NCBI RefSeq assembly: GCF_905220565.1
Contig: NC_059419.1
Coordinates: 8,795,326 to 8,859,325 of the forward strand
Length of the DNA: 64,000 nucleotides
Direction of reading: 5' to 3'
Source of the DNA: Melitaea cinxia
Taxonomy: Eukaryota; Arthropoda; Insecta; Lepidoptera; Nymphalidae
Translations under genes and position numbers: made by a program
Notes under the pieces: model-generated
What the model was told of the DNA's origin: nothing
The model's input: the letters and a program-made list of their open reading frames with translations, nothing else
Database searches by the model: none
Shown here: positions 43,961 to 55,879 of the stretch, in pieces
How the letters are laid out: the number at the start of each line of letters is the position of its first letter
Numbering within the stretch: the stretch's first letter is position 1

Positions 43961-44364
43961 AACAGATAAACACAAATACAAACACGCATAATGGACCACC
44001 TTTGCGTCTAAATGCGGAAAACCGAGCCCAACACAAATACAAAGTACATAGCTTGACGAACATTCCGAATAAATTTTAGAATATTATTTTGGTGCATTGT
44101 ATTCCATAATTATAGTACATATAGTTGCATCAAGTGAACAGAAATAACCGATAAATATCCGACGACTGGTCAAATGCGTCTTCTCCATATAAGAGAAAGC
44201 TTAGAGCTTACTTCAATAAGATATAGGAAATCTGTTTCCCTACCTAGAGTAACGATCGTTACCAAGATTTTACGAACTGAATCTCCTAACACTTCCTCAG
44301 AAGCACAAATATCCAAAATCAGCAGTAATAACATAAGCCTTATATTTTTTATATATTATTTATT

Positions 44365-44402
44365 AGTTTAATACATAAAGTTAGTACTTTATGTATTAAA
44401 CT
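44365..44402. repeat. Perfect 17-bp hairpin with 4-nt loop
   Basis: AGTTTAATACATAAAGT, loop TAGT, then the exact reverse complement. A+T-rich. Confidence 0.85.
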
Positions 44403-44938
44403 TTATATATTACTTTATACAAATAACAAAACGTTTGGATCACAACGCAAATAGTTTTTAGAATAGATAAAATGTATAAATAAATAAAAAAACAATAATT
44501 CATAGTAACGTTCTCTGAAACGGTTCACTTACATTTTAATTACTAGTTTAATGCGAGTCTGTTTGTTTGTAAAGGTAAATTATTCTAAACATTTCCGAAT
44601 ATAACTGCTACGCGAAAGATTTAAATTTTCAATAATTCTTCGTTGAATACGCGCTGTACGTATTTCAACAACTGAGATCTATTAGTATTTTTCACCAATT
44701 ACTAATTTAGCACACGTTGGTAAACAGTGTGTTTTTAATACCAGTTTATATAGGATATGTTTTCGTTGGGTGTTTTTGTTTTTATCTTTTATTAGGGACG
44801 TTACGTTATTTATCTCATAAAGATATAAAAAACTTTTAGTAAAGTACGTTGTGAATTAATCTAGGCATTTTAATCGATTATTTTTCAGAAATAAGGTACT
44901 ATAAATAATAACTAGTAAATATAACATGGTCATTGGTG

Positions 44939-45261
44939 ATTCTAAACATTTTTGAATATCATATCAAAAACTGACCGCTCCAGCGGGGTTCGAACCCGCT
45001 AGATCGAAATTTTTGATATGATGATTTTTATATTCGGTTTAAGCGAAACTGATATTCAAAAATATTTAGAATTCCTAATGTGTGGGTAACACAACAAATT
45101 TCAATCTAGCGGGTACGTCGTTCCTTAGCTTAATTGGCTAGAGCGCCGACACGGTCAGTCGGAGACGCGGGTTCGAACCCCGCTGGAGCGGTCAATTTTT
45201 GATATGATATTCAACAATGTTTAGTATTCCTAATGTGTGGGTAACACAAAAATAAAATCGT
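44939..45261 (+). mobile_element. T-family element with 15-bp target-site duplication
   Basis: It is flanked by a perfect direct repeat ACATGGTCATTGGTG (44924-44938 and 45262-45276). Inside there is an inverted left end (ATATCATATCAAAAACTGAC), a middle segment, a 72-nt tRNA-like unit (45119-45190) and a right end TGTGTGGGTAACACAAAAAT. The tRNA-like unit has the same GGT anticodon and C33 as at 6.7 kb, with one acceptor mismatch. Confidence 0.88.
45119..45190 (+). other. tRNA-like sequence in T element
   Basis: A cloverleaf with stems CCGAC/GTCGG and GCGGG/CCCGC, pol III A box TAGCTTAATTGG and B box GGTTCGAACCC. It is judged non-functional as a tRNA for the same reasons as the 6.7 kb copies. 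Confidence 0.75.
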
Positions 45262-45589
45262 ACATGGTCATTGGTGCTTAAAATAGTGAACTACTTTGTA
45301 TTTACATTTGTAAGTACACAAATAACTGTTTACACTAGTAAATATTACTCAAATATAAGATCCTCAATATTAGTTCCAAATATCTTAAAACGCAAAATGT
45401 ACAGAAACCTTTAGACATACCACTCATCTTAAGATAGCACACGTGCATTATCTTACACTACCGTGCTTAGGTAAAAGGCAGTAACCGTTTTTCACAATTT
45501 TTGTAAAATTTTGATGCCATTAATTTCTTTAATTATTACAATTATGAAACATGTTTTAAACCTATTTTAATTGTATGTATCCGACCAAA

Positions 45590-45790
45590 TTTCGGCCATG
45601 GCGACCACTTCGACCCCATACAGGGCTAGGCGCTACTACGCACGGAGATGGCTTATATAGCCGATTTTTGCAGTAAACTCCCTTGCACAAAGTGGGCAAG
45701 TGAGCTTACCACTCTCATAATTATAGTGAATGGCGGCGAGTGGACTGTCTTTGAGCTCATCGCGCTTGGCGTCGAGGTCAGCTAATCGCT
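45590..45790. other. GC-richer patch of unknown origin
   Basis: TTCGGCCATGGCGACCACTT through CGCTACTACGCACGGAGATG to GGCGGCGAGTGGACTGTC. It has a short plus-strand ORF (from 45730) without domains. It may be an unrecognised repeat. Confidence 0.35.
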
Positions 45791-46724
45791 ATTTTAATAG
45801 ACGTATATTTAAAGTGTATAAACATATATTTAATTCGATAAATCCAAAACTTGAATCTCAAACTTCATGGATTCCAATATTTATACTTTACCGTATTTTA
45901 GTTTGGAACGGTACTATAGCCATGTCATAGAGATAGCAAATACAGACAAAAACGCGGGTACAGCTACTATTTCATAATAAGCGGCAGAATTGTCTCATAA
46001 ACACAAACGTAAGCCCGCAGTATTACAATATCATATATAGCTAAGGCTAAGATGGTTGCCTCCCTTTTTAGAAAAAACCTCACAATTACTCATCATAAAT
46101 TATATATCATTGTATGGATAGTTGCTTGCTCTACCGGCATCCATAACTAAAAAAATTAAACTATTTAAAAATGAAGGTCAGGTATGCTTTAAGAAGAAGT
46201 AAATAGTATGTTGTATAGCACTAAGATTATTGCCACTTCACTGGAACATCTGTCAAAGTAATGTCTTATAATTGGTCATAGTAATAAATTAACAGATGAC
46301 GTTAATAAACAGTTCCTATATTTAAGTAATATTTACTAGCGTAAACACTTATTTGTGTACTTACAAATATAAATACAAAGTTTAGTGTAGTTATTATGTG
46401 ATTTTAAGAATAAAATTCGATTTGAAATTTACACTGTGGCAATAGTCCGTAAATATTCCTTCGATAATAGACGCGAAAGTTTGTGAAAAACAAGTTTTGT
46501 TATTTTATTTTTCGAATAAAAATTACTGAAAAGATTACGATGACACTTGACATGTAGCTGGAGATGCAGAAAAATACGTAGGCTATGTATACGTGTGTTT
46601 TATGTTTCGATATTTAAATACGATTGGAAAAAAGGCTAAAATTAAACTGCTAGAATTTTTATCTTCTATATTGAACACCATATGAAGTATATAGCAGACA
46701 ATACAATATTAAGGTACCTCAATA

Positions 46725-46885
46725 TTACAGAAGGTCGCAGCCAAATATCTGGTCTTCTGTAGTAGTAAGTAGTGTTGTGTTCCTGTGGTGAGTAACGTTG
46801 CCAGAGCTTGGTTCTGTTGGCAGCGGAGTTAGAGTCAACAACGCACCTGCGTGGTCTCTGGTGTTGCAGGCATCCATAGACTACG
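46725..46885. repeat. Family C repeat, inverted
   Basis: CTTCTGTAGTAGTAAGTAGT, TGTGTTCCTGTGGTGAGTAA and GGTGTTGCAGGCATCCATAG, the reverse-complement landmarks of family C. Confidence 0.75.
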
Positions 46886-46889
46886 GCAT

Positions 46890-47995
46890 CATACGTAGGA
46901 TCAGCGGATATCATATCCGGGATAGTATGCTTTGTTACCATCATAGTGGTATGAAAAAATCAATTTCTTCGAACGAAATATCTCTTTGAAAGTTCGTTGT
47001 TGTGTGATTAATAAACAAAATTAGTTTTTTAAAGTAATTTATCGAAAACAAACTAACAGAAATTAGGAAATAACATGAAAAGCTAAACAACTTAAATGAG
47101 ATCATACAAATTAAACTACGCAGATAATAATAAACGTTATAAATTTCACAATATTTTGCGCGAGCGCAGAGATCGTTTTAAATGTGGAAACTGGAACGGA
47201 TTCGTGATACTAATCGTGAATTTATATATCACTGGAACTCATTAAAACATAGACTAGCATTTTGTACTCTGCTTTAGACAGCAAAATTTAGTACCTGAGG
47301 TCAATAACCCTCAAATCATTCTACACAGAAATAAAATCTGGTATTGTGGTTTAAAAGATTTTCAAAAAAAGAATACATTTTACTCAAAAAATTTCAGAAA
47401 ACAAGATTAACATTTAACAGAAGACAGGAGCCGTGCGGTTTTCCATATTAATGTTTTCGGTTACTTCCAGGTTTTATCCTATATTGTTCTTTTTTTTTTT
47501 AATTTTAACGCTCTGTAGAGGGTGCTTAATGAGAAATTAAGGAAAATACGTAAACAGTTTGAAGAAAGAACCAAACTTATAGATTATTACACGTTCGAAA
47601 ATTCGCAAGCCAGAACAACTTCTGTGGGGTTGAAAGGTATACAAATCTCGTATCATATTGTGGTCGCAGTCTTTTCACAGAACTCAACTCATTATAATAT
47701 ATTTTTAAAATATATTTATACATATATGTTAAGTATGAGAATGGGTCATAAAGTATATTTTATACGGCTAAGTGAGTAGGACGATTACCCGAGTAGAAAT
47801 TTTTTCGTCTTCCTCGGAAGGATCGGACCGGGCATGCCCGACCTGGACCGGATAAGGTATGTAACGCAGAATGATCTAGTTGAGCCTGACTTATTTTCTA
47901 GTCGGGTATATTGAGATTTTTTCTATTTAAATTTCACGTGTTTGAATTATTTGAGACGATACAAAATCGGGTCAGCTATATGATTGATTTGTTTA
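46890..47995. other. Region without identified genes
   Basis: It has an 85-codon ORF (47522-47779) without recognisable features. Near 47,805-47,870 is a G+C-richer patch GATCGGACCGGGCATGCCCG of unknown origin. Confidence 0.45.
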
Positions 47996-47999
47996 ATGA

Positions 48000-48236
48000 T
48001 TCAGCCTTTAACATCCCAATGCTGGACCTCCTTTTTCATGTAGGAGAATAATAATAATAATTATAATAAAGAAGGATCGGAGCTTAATCTACCACACTGC
48101 TAAACTCTTGGATCCAGATATATTCTTGACTATGAGAAACAATCGCTGTCAAGTGTCTTTGATAACAACCTGGACCGACAACTTTACGTGCTCTCCGAGG
48201 AACGGTGGTGAGACTCACAAGGACAGACATCCAGAT
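48000..48236 (-). repeat. S1 SINE, degraded
   Basis: TTCAGCCTTTAACATCCCAA through ATGTAGGAGAATAAT (with an AAT expansion) to GTGCTCTCCGAGGAACGGTG and GACTCACAAGGACAG. Confidence 0.8.
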
Positions 48237-48253
48237 CGAAAATAAATATTTAA

Positions 48254-48420
48254 TATATAAAATATTATTGACGCCGAATGGGACAAAATCATATTCGGAG
48301 CCTAGACCCCTGTATTTGTCTGCTTTTTTTTTTTTTTCAGCCGCTTCACAAGCCGCACCAGCTGTGTTGTTGGTTCCATGTAGATGGGAAGGGGCCAGCG
48401 TGTCAGCACCCGGCCCATCT
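48254..48420. repeat. Dispersed repeat shared with 16.55-16.70 kb
   Basis: ATTCGGAGCCTAGACCCCTG, CAGCCGCTTCACAAGCCGCA and CCATGTAGATGGGAAGGGG, the inverted counterpart of the 16.5 kb segment. It again lies next to an S1 copy. Confidence 0.78.
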
Positions 48421-48761
48421 TCCATGGAATCAAACTCATACCGTCCGGTCTCTTGCCATCGTCTCTCATCATCATCAAATATTATTATTATAAAAATAAA
48501 ACTTAAACTCAAGTAGTCTTTACACATCAAAAGTGTAAGAAGAGACTCATTCATTTAAATGTCAACTTTATATCCGTTATGAAATCATTAGACATTCACT
48601 GAGTAGGTCATGAACATAACACTATCTCAAACACAGGAATAGCAACATTTTACTTACTCTAATGTCTTGCTATTTAAATATATCATATTGCGGATACATA
48701 TTCTGATTATTAAAAATTTATAATATTTTAAATTACTATTAATTATACGTGAAGCAGAAAC

Positions 48762-48945
48762 TGTGTACCCCTTTTTACGAAAAGTGCGCGGACGGAGGAG
48801 TGTGAAATTTCGCACACTTATTATATAGAGAAGGAGTGCAGAAAGATGATACTTTTTTTAACTATGCATAAAAAATCATTAAGTTAATTAAAAAAAATAA
48901 CATTACATCACGACCATGTATTTGGCACACACACGTTATACTCTT
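48762..48945. repeat. Family Q repeat, left piece of a split copy
   Basis: GTGTACCCCTTTTTACGAAA, GCGCGGACGGAGGAGTGTGA. It is the inverted relative of 24.33-24.67 kb and is interrupted by the P-family element at 48949. Confidence 0.75.
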
Positions 48946-48948
48946 TTT

Positions 48949-49556
48949 AACCGACTTCCAAAAAAGGAGGAGGTTCTCAATTCGACTGTATTTTTTTTTA
49001 TGTATGTTACATCAGAACTTTTGACCGGGTAGACCGATTTCGACAAATTTTGTTTTAATCGAAAGGTGGTGTGTGCCAATTGGTCCCATTTAAATTTATT
49101 TGAGATCTAACAACTACTTTTCGAGCTATATCTAATAATACGTATTTACTTGACGCTTTTTTCGTCGACCTACGTTGTATTATACCGCATAACTTTCTAC
49201 TGGATGTACCGATTTTGATAATTCTTTTTTTTTTGGAAAGGAGATATCACTAGTTTGGTACCATGATAAGGAAACCAGGATCTGATGATGGGATCCTAGA
49301 GAAATCGAGGGAAACTCTCGAAAATCCGCAATAACTTTTTACTGGCTGTACCGATTTTGATAATTTTTAATTTGATCGAAAGCTGATGTTTATCATGTGG
49401 TCACATATTAATTTTATTGAGATCTGATAACTACTTTTTGAGTAAGCTTTGATAACGCGTAGTTGCTTAACTATTTTTTCGTCGATCTACGTTGTATTAC
49501 TTGTCGATGTAATTGAAGTCGGTTTTTTTTTCGTTTGCGAGCAAACACAATTATGT
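48949..49556 (+). mobile_element. P-family element (Helentron-like), copy 2, nested in Q
   Basis: AACCGACTTC start, GAAGTCGGTT near the end (49515-49524), then terminal hairpin GTTTGCGAGCAAAC (49533-49546) and ACAATTATG. It is highly similar to copy 1 throughout. Confidence 0.78.
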
Positions 49557-49589
49557 GTATTATTATCGAAGTATAGTTTTCGACAACGG

Positions 49590-49690
49590 AACCTTTATAA
49601 TGTTCAAACATATTATAAATAACAAAAAAAAACATATAAATTAATTATGGTCAAATTTCGACCACTAGCTGACCACTAGTTATTATTAAT
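49590..49690. repeat. Family Q repeat, right piece
   Basis: ATGGTCAAATTTCGACCACT closes the split Q copy (compare TGGTCGAAATTCTGCCA at 24,350). Confidence 0.65.
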
Positions 49691-50416
49691 TGATTAGCTG
49701 GAAGAAATTTTTTCTTTATACACTTTTCTTAATTGAAATTGTGTATGAAACACTGTATAAATTTTTAATGGGTATAATAAAACCTATTTTATACTGCTAA
49801 ATTAGTGCAATTTTCATTTTAAATATTCAGTTGTAATTTTACATTTTATAAATATTTTTGAAATAAAACTAGTGACGTAGAAGTTATGAACATACTATTT
49901 CTTTGCGGTTTCATCCATAATAACGCTTACTTTTTAAAAGAAACTGTTATGGATAATTTGTTTTTTTAAGAAACATAAGCGAAATTTAATATCATAAGAG
50001 AACAGTGACTTACTAAAATTCCAGAACGTTCCTCGTATTCGTCAACTTTCCACTTCCTACCGCACATTTACTTGACCCATTTGGCTCCAACACCTCACAA
50101 CATATCTATTACTCATCTAGGATTTCCATACTGTAGTATCCTAAGTGATTAATGCTGTTGACTAGAAGTGTCTAGGTAACCTTGATTTTGTCATCAAGAG
50201 ACTGTATGCTCCAGAAGTTGGAACATGTGACTCATAATTGATCACTATTTTGACTATCATGAAAATTAATTATTTTAAATTAGTTTCATGTTGTTATTCA
50301 GACTTTTAAAAAAAATTCCAACTTTTTTTAGTTACGTGAAAACTGCATAGATTATTACGATTATTTTAAAAATACAATTTATAATTATAAAAACTTTTTT
50401 ATACTATTATGATGGA

Positions 50417-50512
50417 AAATAAGCCTGCAGTTCGCCTGACGATCAACGCTTATCTAAGTTTATCTCTGTAACACATCGAGCATCAAGAGCGGGTTGCCGA
50501 ACCTAACAAACC
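50417..50512. repeat. Family C fragment, degraded
   Basis: AAAATAAGCCTGCAGTTCGC and GAGCATCAAGAGCGGGTTGC. Weak similarity only. Confidence 0.35.
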
Positions 50513-50669
50513 AACAATTAAATTACATTTTTACCATTTATGTTATACTTATATCGTCTTTTAAACATCGTAACCAATTTCGTTACGCAATAGATATTGA
50601 CATTATCATATTGATATTGCGCTTGTGATAAACTCAACACGTAATCAAAATACAAAAGTAACATAATAT

Positions 50670-51035
50670 AATTGTGTTTGCAGGCAAACGAAGAAAAACC
50701 GACTTCAATTATATCGACAAGTAATACAACGTAGGTAGATAAAAAAATAGTCAAGTAAATACGCATTATCAAAGATTATACTCCAAAAGTTGTAATAAAA
50801 TCTCGATGAAATTAATATGTGACCACATGATTAAATTAAAAATCATCAAAATCGGTACACCCAATAAAAAGTTATGCGGATTTTTGAGAGTTTCCCCTTG
50901 ATTTCTCTTGGATCCAATCATCAAATCCTGGTTTCCTTATCCTGGTACCATACCGTGGATATCTCCTTTCCAACAAAAAAAGAATTATCAAAATCAGTTC
51001 ATAAACAACGGAGTTATCCCCGAACATACATAAAA
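50670..51035 (-). mobile_element. P-family element, truncated, inverted
   Basis: It begins with hairpin GTTTGCAGGCAAAC (50676-50689) and AAAAACCGACTTCAATTATA, then TCGACAAGTAATACAACGTA and later CTCCTTTCCAACAAAAAAAG. Confidence 0.8.
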
Positions 51036-51039
51036 AAAA

Positions 51040-52250
51040 TATATGAAAAATGCTTTTAACAGAAACGCTATATTCATTATTTATTAAAACAGAGGTAATT
51101 AAGAATTAAAAATCAACACTCCAAGAATCCTACGGCCTGAGGGTATGAGTAAAAATATATTATATTTTTCTCCGACTCTTTTGACAACAAATTACGAGTA
51201 TAGGGTGCATGACTATTAGAGGCATATTGTGTCGAATCTATATTTTATTTGAATAGGCATATACCTTGCATATACTATCTCATCTATTCTTATATAGAAA
51301 AATCAATAAGACGTGAGCGATACTGTCTTTTAGACTCCGTCATATTTTTAAAAGTCATTTAAATGTATTAAATAAAACATCAATGACTGCCGGCGGAAAC
51401 GACACGAAACGGACTCGACTAATTTGAATCATAAATATAATCAGATCACAATTTCTACATTTCCAACTAAAAGCGCTGTACACATTTACAGATTATTTTA
51501 TATGAGAACTTGTACAGAACTTTAAGCTGAAAACGTTGAAAACAAATTGTCTACAGATCTGTACTTCACTTTTCATTTCGTTATAAACATTTCATATAAA
51601 AATACCGACGTTTCTAAATTCTATCATATGTTAAAATAGTGAAAACATACAAAAGTGACACAAGTATGAAAATATTTCGATACGATCACAGAAATAATCG
51701 GGTCGCAGTACATCGCCGCCTAGCGCGTGCCGCCAAGAATGTCGCGTAGAAATTTATACATCCTGCCTGAGAGCAGCTGGCCCCGCAAACCTACTCAAAT
51801 TATAATCTGTACTAATATTACAAGGAGAGGTATCAATTTTAGCGTTTGTTTTTTGAGTAAGACCAGTAAATAATTATATGAAATATTATAATATATCGAT
51901 GCTATTTGATATACTTTTTGGCTACTTGAAAAGGTTATATTATTTCAGATAACACAGATAAAAAAAAACTGACTTCTGTATAAACAAAAATGAATGTTAT
52001 GATTAATTCGGCTAATTTATTTTTTGTATGTTCCTTAAGGCCAACGGAAGGTTTTAATACTTAAAAAACAATTAATATTAACTTTTGACAGAACGAAGTC
52101 TGTCCGGGCAGCTAGTATTGAATAAAACAGGTATTGAAATTAAACGTTGGTCAAAACACAAAGGATTCTTTACTCTACAATAAATATATATTTAAATGTA
52201 TTTTTTATTTTTTAAATAATATTATAATTTTTTTTTTTTTTTAAAGGATA
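51040..52250. other. Region without identified genes
   Basis: A+T-rich. A G+C-richer patch at about 51,690-51,795 (CGCCGCCTAGCGCGTGCCGC) includes TATAAATTT on the minus strand (near 51,755) and could be a core promoter. Evidence is thin. Confidence 0.4.
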
Positions 52251-52261
52251 GTCGACGTCAC

Positions 52262-52382
52262 AGGAGACCGAAGAGCTGGCAGCTACTTCGGACAAAGAAT
52301 TAGTCTAGCTATTCAAAGGGGGAACGCTGCCAGTATCTTCGGAACCTTGCCTAAAGGGACTCCTTTTAATAATATTTTTTAG
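52262..52382 (+). pseudogene. Retroelement ORF C-terminus remnant (RGNAAS tail)
   Basis: The frame reads AGSYFGQRISLAIQRGNAAS, then IFGTLPKGTPFNNIF and stop. It is nearly identical to the 16.74 kb remnant including the downstream TTAGTTATTAT. Confidence 0.65.
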
Positions 52383-52926
52383 TTATTATATTATGTATAC
52401 ATATATAATTATACTTAAGGTTTTTTTTTTAGTTTAATGTAATTTATCTGTTAAATATAGCTTAACTATTTATATTTATACTAATGTAGTCATTATCATA
52501 TTATAAATTATGTAATATCGAGAAACAAAACTAGATTCAATAAAAGTCAAATGAAGATTTGAATACAATAAGATTACTTCTAGTGTTTTGCTATCAAACT
52601 AAAAAACCTATAACACAAGATACAAATGACTATGTTTTTTTAACTTCATTTATTTTAACTACATTTATTATTTTCAAGAATCTTGATTTTCATCTAGACT
52701 TCGAAGTGTGAAAAAAAAGGAGCAACATATTGTACTACAGTTATTCGGTTTTATAATAAAACTTTCCGAGTTAGAAAACTACCGTAAACAAAAGAGTAGA
52801 AAAGCAAACTACGAAACGCGCTTCACCCCCTTGCGTCGAACAGGAAACGAAGCAGCCGTCATATGAAACCGAGCTTTGTAGATTATACTATAATCGAATC
52901 TTGAAAGTAAAAAAATACATATTATA

Positions 52927-53277
52927 CTAGCTGACCCCGCAAACGTTGTTGCGCAAATGCCCCAATGATGCTCCCCCCCCCCTCCCTTATAACTTAGGGG
53001 TATGAAAAATAGATGTTATTCGAGTCTCAAACCTACCCGATATGCACACAAAATTTCATGAGAATCGGTCAAGCCGTTTCGGAGGAGTTTACCTACAAAC
53101 ACCGCGACATGTTAAGGGTAGTCCACCCCTAATTATTATTTTTTAACTTTTAGATAAATTATTTCTTTTTTATTTTCTTATGATACAACATTAAAAAATA
53201 CATACAACCTCTATGATCAACCCCTATTTTTAAATAGCGTTTAGCGGCAAGACAACATTTGCCGAGTCAGCTAGTAT
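52927..53277. mobile_element. Probable non-autonomous Helitron
   Basis: It starts CTAGCTGACCCCGCAAACGT. Near the other end is a hairpin (CGGCAA ... TTGCCG, around 53,251-53,268), then AGTCAGCTAGTAT. A short hairpin followed within about ten bases by CTAG and T is the Helitron 3' signature. No coding capacity. Confidence 0.6.
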
Positions 53278-53754
53278 ATAAATTAAAATGGATCGCCGAA
53301 ACGTATGTATGCGCATAATTCCAAATAACTGCACCAAATCGAATAATTATTTTTGTGTATTTTATTATAAAGACAGGTTTGTACTAAAGGAAATCGAACA
53401 AAATGTATATATTCAAGAAGACATAAATTCACGATCGATCACGAAGAAATAAAAAGTCCGAGATTAGCTAGTATTCTAATATGAATTAATATTCATTTTA
53501 TTTAATCCCGTCGCACAAATAAAGTCGCACAATTTTTTTTTGGCTGATACAAAATGAACAGTGGTAAAGCCGCTTTTGCTAGAGCATACTTTTAATTATA
53601 TAATCGTTCTAATAAGATAATTTTATTTAAGAATCATTTATTGAAAACAAAATATTAGCATATATAAATTTCAATATAAAAACATCTGAGTGTATTATTA
53701 TATATAACCTGTTTATGGAAGTTTTAACGAAGGTACGGGCACATTATGAAATAT

Positions 53755-53985
53755 TCTGCTCAAAATCTGGAGCAGCACGACTAGTGAAGTACTTTGACCT
53801 TACAGAAGACCACAGCTAAATAATACTTTCAAGCAATGTTGTGCTCCTGTGGTGAGTAAGGTGACCAGTTCTTCGATGGATAGGGGGTGTCGATTTAGGG
53901 ACATGGTCGGCAACACTTTTCCTAAGCTTCTGGTGTTCCAGGTGCTTATAGGCTACGGTAATGATTTGAGCCGTAAGCTTTAAAA
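53755..53985. repeat. Family C repeat, inverted
   Basis: GAAATATTCTGCTCAAAATC, TTACAGAAGACCACAGCTAA, GTGCTCCTGTGGTGAGTAAG and GGTGCTTATAGGCTACGGTA. Confidence 0.85.
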
Positions 53986-54289
53986 AAATGTTGATTTGAG
54001 GCTATAGAACATCACGATACGATATTAGGTGACGCAGCAGTAACTATGATAATTAAATAATGTAACTGACATAAAAGCACTTACTCAGAATTTCATATAC
54101 GACGACTGAACTAATCCCAAGGTTTGTTTTTATGAGAAATACACAGGAAAAGCTTGGTACATTCAGGATATACGCATTTGTGTTAACCATCAACAAAGCT
54201 ATAACAATAATTAGTCATAGTAGTGTGAAAATTGATTTTGTAAGACATTTCATGTCTGTAATATTTTTATATTATTATTATTATTGTGC

Positions 54290-54622
54290 TGTGTGGTTAC
54301 ATCAGTAAATAATATAGCCACCTCCTCTTTTCCCTTGAGTGTTGTAAGAGGCGAATAAGGGAAAACACAGTTCCACTACTATCTTGGAACTAATAAAGCC
54401 CACCGATGGCAAGACAACCATCCAACTGCTGGCTTTCAAATACATAGGTCGAGGACGGGCAGCAGCGTCTTCACTGCTACAAAGCCAGCTCTGTGGTCAC
54501 CAACCCACCTGCCCAGCGTAGTGACTATGGGCAAAACACATGAGTTCGCTCCATAACGTCTGGGACTTACTTGGGGAGGCCTATGTCCAGCAGTGGACTG
54601 CGGTAGGCTGAAGTCATGATAA
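54290..54622. repeat. Family R2, longer copy
   Basis: It runs from TGTGGTTACATCAG and GTGTTGTAAGAGGCGAATAA through ACGGGCAGCAGCGTCTTCAC and CCAACCCACCTGCCCAGCGT to GGCCTATGTCCAGCAGTGGA. It shows that R2 extends about 300 bp, matching 62.64-62.96 kb inverted. Confidence 0.88.
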
Positions 54623-54765
54623 ATATTGTTGAATGATTCGTTACGTAAAAACAAAGATTCGTTAAGTGCAATGGATATTTCGTGGTTTAAGAAATCAGGG
54701 ATTGTTAAAGAACGCTAATATCTTATTGTTCAAAATTGATGCAGAGAAATTTCAATTATATTACT

Positions 54766-55191
54766 AACCGACTTCAAAAAATGGAGGAGGTTACTCAATT
54801 CGACCGTTTATATATATATTTTATGTGTGTTCGGAGATAACTCCGTCGTTTATGAACCGATTTTGATAATTCTTTTTTTGTTGGAAAGGAGATATCCTCG
54901 GTGTGGTACCATGATAAGAAAACCAGGGTCTGATGATGGGATCCTAGACAAATCGAGGGAAACTCTCGAAAATCCGCATAACTTTTTACTCGTCGTACAG
55001 ATTTTGATGATTTTTAATTTAATCAAAAGTCGATGTTTATCATGTAGTCACACTTAAATTTCATCGAGATCTGATTACAACTTTTGGAGTAATCTTTGAT
55101 AATGCGTATTTACTTGATTAATTTTTCGTCTACCTACGTTGTCGATATAATTGAATTCGGTTTTTCTTCGTTTGCCTGCAAACACAATTAT
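54766..55191 (+). mobile_element. P-family element, copy with internal deletion
   Basis: AACCGACTTCAAAAAATGGA to GAATTCGGTTTTTCTTCG and hairpin GTTTGCCTGCAAAC (55170-55183). It is about 180 bp shorter than the 34.95 kb copy. Confidence 0.8.
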
Positions 55192-55639
55192 TTCATAAAC
55201 CGAATTGAATGAAAACTTTGACGTCTCGGAATTGACAGTTAGAAGATTTGAAATTTTGTTGACAAATGCCAAGTAATTAGCTTAGGCAATGATATGTTAC
55301 TTGTAATTATGTATATCCTGACACGTACAGGATAAACTGAAATGTAGCGGAATAAAGTACCATTTTTTTACATAGCAATATAATTTAAGCCTAGCCTCTA
55401 TTATATATTTCCTTTCCCATTTATCTTTATGAAAGATTTTTTTCGTAGTATAGATGAAGTGTTAAATTATTATCACTACTAACCATTACGATGGCATGTA
55501 CCGTTGACAAATTTATTGTTTCTTTTTTTTTGGATATAGTCTATATTTCTTCATAAGAAATCTCATAGACAACGTGTCTACGTGTGTACTAAAAATTACG
55601 TAATATAATGTTTTGTTTAAAAAAAAAGATAGGAGTCTT

Positions 55640-55870
55640 TGATTTCAATTTACATCGACAAGTAGAGTACATTAAAAATTATTCAGGATTAATCCAAAAA
55701 TGCTTGTCAGATCTAGCTCAAATTTAAATGAGACCACATGACAAGAACCAACTTTTGAGTAAAAATTAAATAAAGAATCATAAAATCGGTACACACATTA
55801 AAACATTATGAGGTACTCACACACATAAAAATGCGTTCGAATTGAGAACCTCCTCCTTTTTTCGAAATCA
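55640..55870 (-). mobile_element. P-family element, degraded, inverted
   Basis: TTACATCGACAAGTAGAGTA near one end and GAGAACCTCCTCCTTTTTTC near the other, without the terminal hairpin. Confidence 0.6.
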
Positions 55871-55879
55871 TTTAAAAAG

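Noticed and set aside
47522..47779. 85-codon plus-strand ORF
   Set aside because: No similarity recognised, no splice or promoter context, composition like the flanking non-coding DNA.
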